Source of the DNA: an uncultured Monoglobus sp.
GTDB taxonomy: Bacteria; Bacillota; Clostridia; Monoglobales; Monoglobaceae
NCBI GenBank assembly: GCA_947630505.1
Contig: CANRHV010000010.1
Coordinates: 1-60,921 of the forward strand
DNA length: 60,921 bases
Reading direction: 5' to 3'
The position numbers were made by a program, and so were the translations under genes. Below the pieces are notes generated by a model that was not told the origin of the DNA, did not search any database, and saw only the letters and a list, made by a program, of their open reading frames with translations. Positions 60,301 through 60,921 of this stretch are shown here, piece by piece (position 1 is the stretch's first letter; every line of letters starts with the position of its first letter).

Positions 60301-60921
60301 AAGCTTCGGCATACCTCAAGACAATCCCGAGATCACGTATAACACAACGTTCGGCAGCAAGAATATCACCGTATACAGCAAGGGCGAGGGAACGGCTCCC
60401 AAGCTCGGAAGCGCGAAGAACTATGACGGCGGCAGAATTATCCTGAGAAAAGGCACAATGGCTCAGTGGGATGTTGACCTCAACAACGTTATCGCGGTTT
60501 ACGCACCCTACGATTGCAAGATCAAGGTAAGAGCCGGTCAGTCGAGCGGAACAGATGGCCAGGATACCACAATGACTATCAACGCTCAGACGGGACTTGG
60601 CACCGACAACCCGACTAAAAAGGAGCTTTCGTACACATTGAATGTAAGAAATGGCGATATTGACGTTCCCGAGACATACAGCGCCAAAGCGGGCGACATT
60701 GTATACTTCTGGTTTGACAGCGGAGCCGGAACGGTTATTTCGTTCACACTGCTCAAGGACGAAGGCGGCTCCGAGCCCGAGCAGCCCACAACAGCACCCG
60801 AGCAGCCCACAACAGCGCCCGAGCAGCCCACAGAGAATCCGGACAATCCTCCGGCAGTAGGCGGCGAGGCCAAGGTATGGAACTTTGCCGAGGGCGAGTG
60901 GAAAGATTTCTCGTTCTTACT
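57305..60921 (+). CDS. Giant SLH-domain surface protein (3' end outside window)
   Basis: At least 1205 residues, open to the window end. Signal peptide 1-28 (ends VSA). Three N-terminal SLH domains (about 30-75, 90-135, 150-200: 'YADTNGHWAEGVIDTWSGYGVIQG' and relatives) anchor it to the wall. A Gly/Tyr-rich hinge (about 275-300), a Listeria-Bacteroides (Flg_new) repeat at about 302-365, an unknown beta domain, a Pro/Thr linker of EAPAT repeats (about 497-545), then a beta-sandwich beginning KVWNFAEGEWKDFSF (about 597) and another unrecognised domain (about 775-1160). AAGGAGGG precedes the ATG. Codon use (ACA, GCT) hints at high expression, as for an S-layer component. Confidence 0.88.
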   Translation, partial: MRTLRKTLALVLAIAMVLTTFGAVTVSADSYADTNGHWAEGVIDTWSGYGVIQGDGGYFRPDDAITRAEVAQITQNVIGYVTSAPNSFIDVADNAWYTDAVLKLVAADVLTGNGDGTMTPDANMTREEAMTMLSRAYGLAPVNNMAGITNYADYSSISEYAQGYIGAMTAAGYVGGYPDGTIRPKDNIARGEFVKILDNMIKLYITGPGTYGPGYFGGIVMVKSGGVTLNGVIADKAVVSPLVSGDVITNNAQLTNGVLNLSDSATVNSEQGNGTSLSGVIANNYYGGYNGSYGGGSGGGVSGGTRSYTINFYVDGDLYATKTASYNTYLRASLPVDPTAPNRVFVGWYTSQIDANSAETLAPVDPSTTRVTSSISYYAGFKELSSAPTQAPTVSITDPSEEYDPSAPTEIKAELVSEDGKDVTVNSVVWKGTESAGQSLTLAKDRDYTIEGNTVNFKEEFLKSLYNGTHKVQIQTDAGTVSFDIVVSGSEIAEPTAAPASEAPATEAPATEAPATEAPATQAPATQAPATQAPATQVPATEAPSKLYTATLKVNGGEGTLTASAAQPTSAPEQPTTAPEQPTENPDNPPAVGGEAKVWNFAEGEWKDFSFLLDENGASQKTVDGITVGAVKGVSGGKSITTSAEDGLKLSASGSCYFSYTAAEAGTIKFTVKASGDSPYKKDGDTTLRSIKITKGTEQEKEDTYCSADPLVLTKDYSYELAAGETIKVAGGTNGFYLPALSFTMGGGGSVEPEPAEPTETPSAGGATAAPVPEGSSTYTVDKNELISQGKKLTDDANVTVVNKYSGEVGEDKDPQILTIGGKEFDSTSFLRVRSQNTKPKSVSDLTFFASTGATNADGSPSSFDCTILEITPHVDGVFKIYYRRQPDSGTTEFTPENGKDTKLADETTAAVPCVSENIETMSEGNDYGYGTKTWNLSKDKLYGLWAGGTTGVIYGYEFIPAALASDATAEAADLTPVEDEAGLYKYIREQYVDDNLDISFGIPQDNPEITYNTTFGSKNITVYSKGEGTAPKLGSAKNYDGGRIILRKGTMAQWDVDLNNVIAVYAPYDCKIKVRAGQSSGTDGQDTTMTINAQTGLGTDNPTKKELSYTLNVRNGDIDVPETYSAKAGDIVYFWFDSGAGTVISFTLLKDEGGSEPEQPTTAPEQPTTAPEQPTENPDNPPAVGGEAKVWNFAEGEWKDFSFL
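58790..58935 (+). repeat. 15-bp tandem repeat encoding an EAPAT/QAPAT linker
   Basis: About nine imperfect copies of a 15-bp unit (GAGGCGCCCGCAACA and variants with CAG) inside the large SLH gene. Confidence 0.88.
60788..60921 (+). repeat. In-frame direct repeat of 59009-59142
   Basis: From the EQPTTAPEQPTENPDNPP linker through KVWNFAEGEWKDFSFLL the DNA is almost identical to that 1779 bp (593 codons) upstream. The window ends inside the second copy. Confidence 0.88.

Noticed and set aside
1-60921. tRNA, rRNA, CRISPR, integrase, phage or insertion-sequence genes
   Set aside because: None was recognised on either strand; short repeats are the only mobile-looking DNA.

Overview
The window looks like the chromosome of an uncultured, endospore-forming member of the Clostridia (Firmicutes) with moderately high GC. 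Evidence for spore formation is a sigma-G gene and a SPOCS/LysM protein of SipL type. Evidence for a Gram-positive surface is S-layer-homology (SLH) proteins, LytR-CpsA-Psr, D,D-carboxypeptidase and FtsW/PBP genes, plus several 'stalk' (copper amine oxidase N-terminal-like) proteins. Ribosome binding sites are strong (AGGAGG type), GTG and TTG starts are common, and sigma-A promoters usually carry an extended -10 (TGn). The species cannot be named from the sequence; a Monoglobus-like or Oscillospirales-like lineage is only a guess.

Layout. 0.3-8.6 kb: plus-strand run of DNRLRE surface protein, ppx/gppA, recQ, mtaB, nadE and a stalk protein. 8.7-12.2 kb: LCP ligase, a stalk/RCC1 protein and a small membrane protein. 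12.4-14.9 kb: two minus-strand genes (amidohydrolase, ApbE lipoprotein) between repeat clusters. 15.1-18.7 kb: a dockerin-like secreted protein next to an SLH-anchored protein with a cohesin-like domain. 18.9-25.0 kb: a cell-wall cluster (degenerate-SLH membrane protein, FHA protein, FtsW/RodA, class B PBP, and an SH3-repeat frame that has no ordinary start codon). 25.1-29.4 kb: ispE, typA, an XRE regulator and a WYL regulator. 29.4-34.8 kb: DAHP synthase, ruvC, rubrerythrin, sipL-like gene and ftsZ. 35.4-42.3 kb: a structured leader or small RNA, a leucine-rich-repeat surface protein, and a tandem pair of secreted proteins ending in DnaJ-like CxxCxGxG modules. 42.4-46.4 kb: sigG with a D,D-carboxypeptidase, then enolase and a HAD phosphatase. 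46.7-51.6 kb: GH43 glycosidase, a probable type I toxin-antitoxin locus, a signal-peptidase homologue lacking both catalytic residues, speD and an Orn/Lys/Arg decarboxylase. 51.9-57.0 kb (minus): stalk protein, zinc-ribbon membrane protein, metG, ruvB, ruvA. 57.3 kb to the end: a giant SLH protein that runs off the window.

A family of short GC-rich palindromic repeats (core CCTCGCCCCTTGGGGAGAGG and relatives) sits in almost every gap between transcription units; one copy supplies the last codons and stop of ruvC. No rRNA, tRNA, CRISPR array, prophage or complete insertion sequence was seen.

The observations most worth following are: a 26-residue hydrophobic peptide gene with mRNA-folding signals and a convergent antisense promoter (48.3-48.7 kb); a UUUAAAC heptamer three nucleotides before the stop codon of the PBP gene, placed exactly so that a -1 shift enters the start-less SH3 frame; the double-dead signal peptidase; the tandem zinc-module paralogues related by a precise in-frame deletion between 8-bp repeats; and the promoter-hairpin-terminator RNA in front of the LRR gene. 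All functions are read from sequence motifs without database searches.
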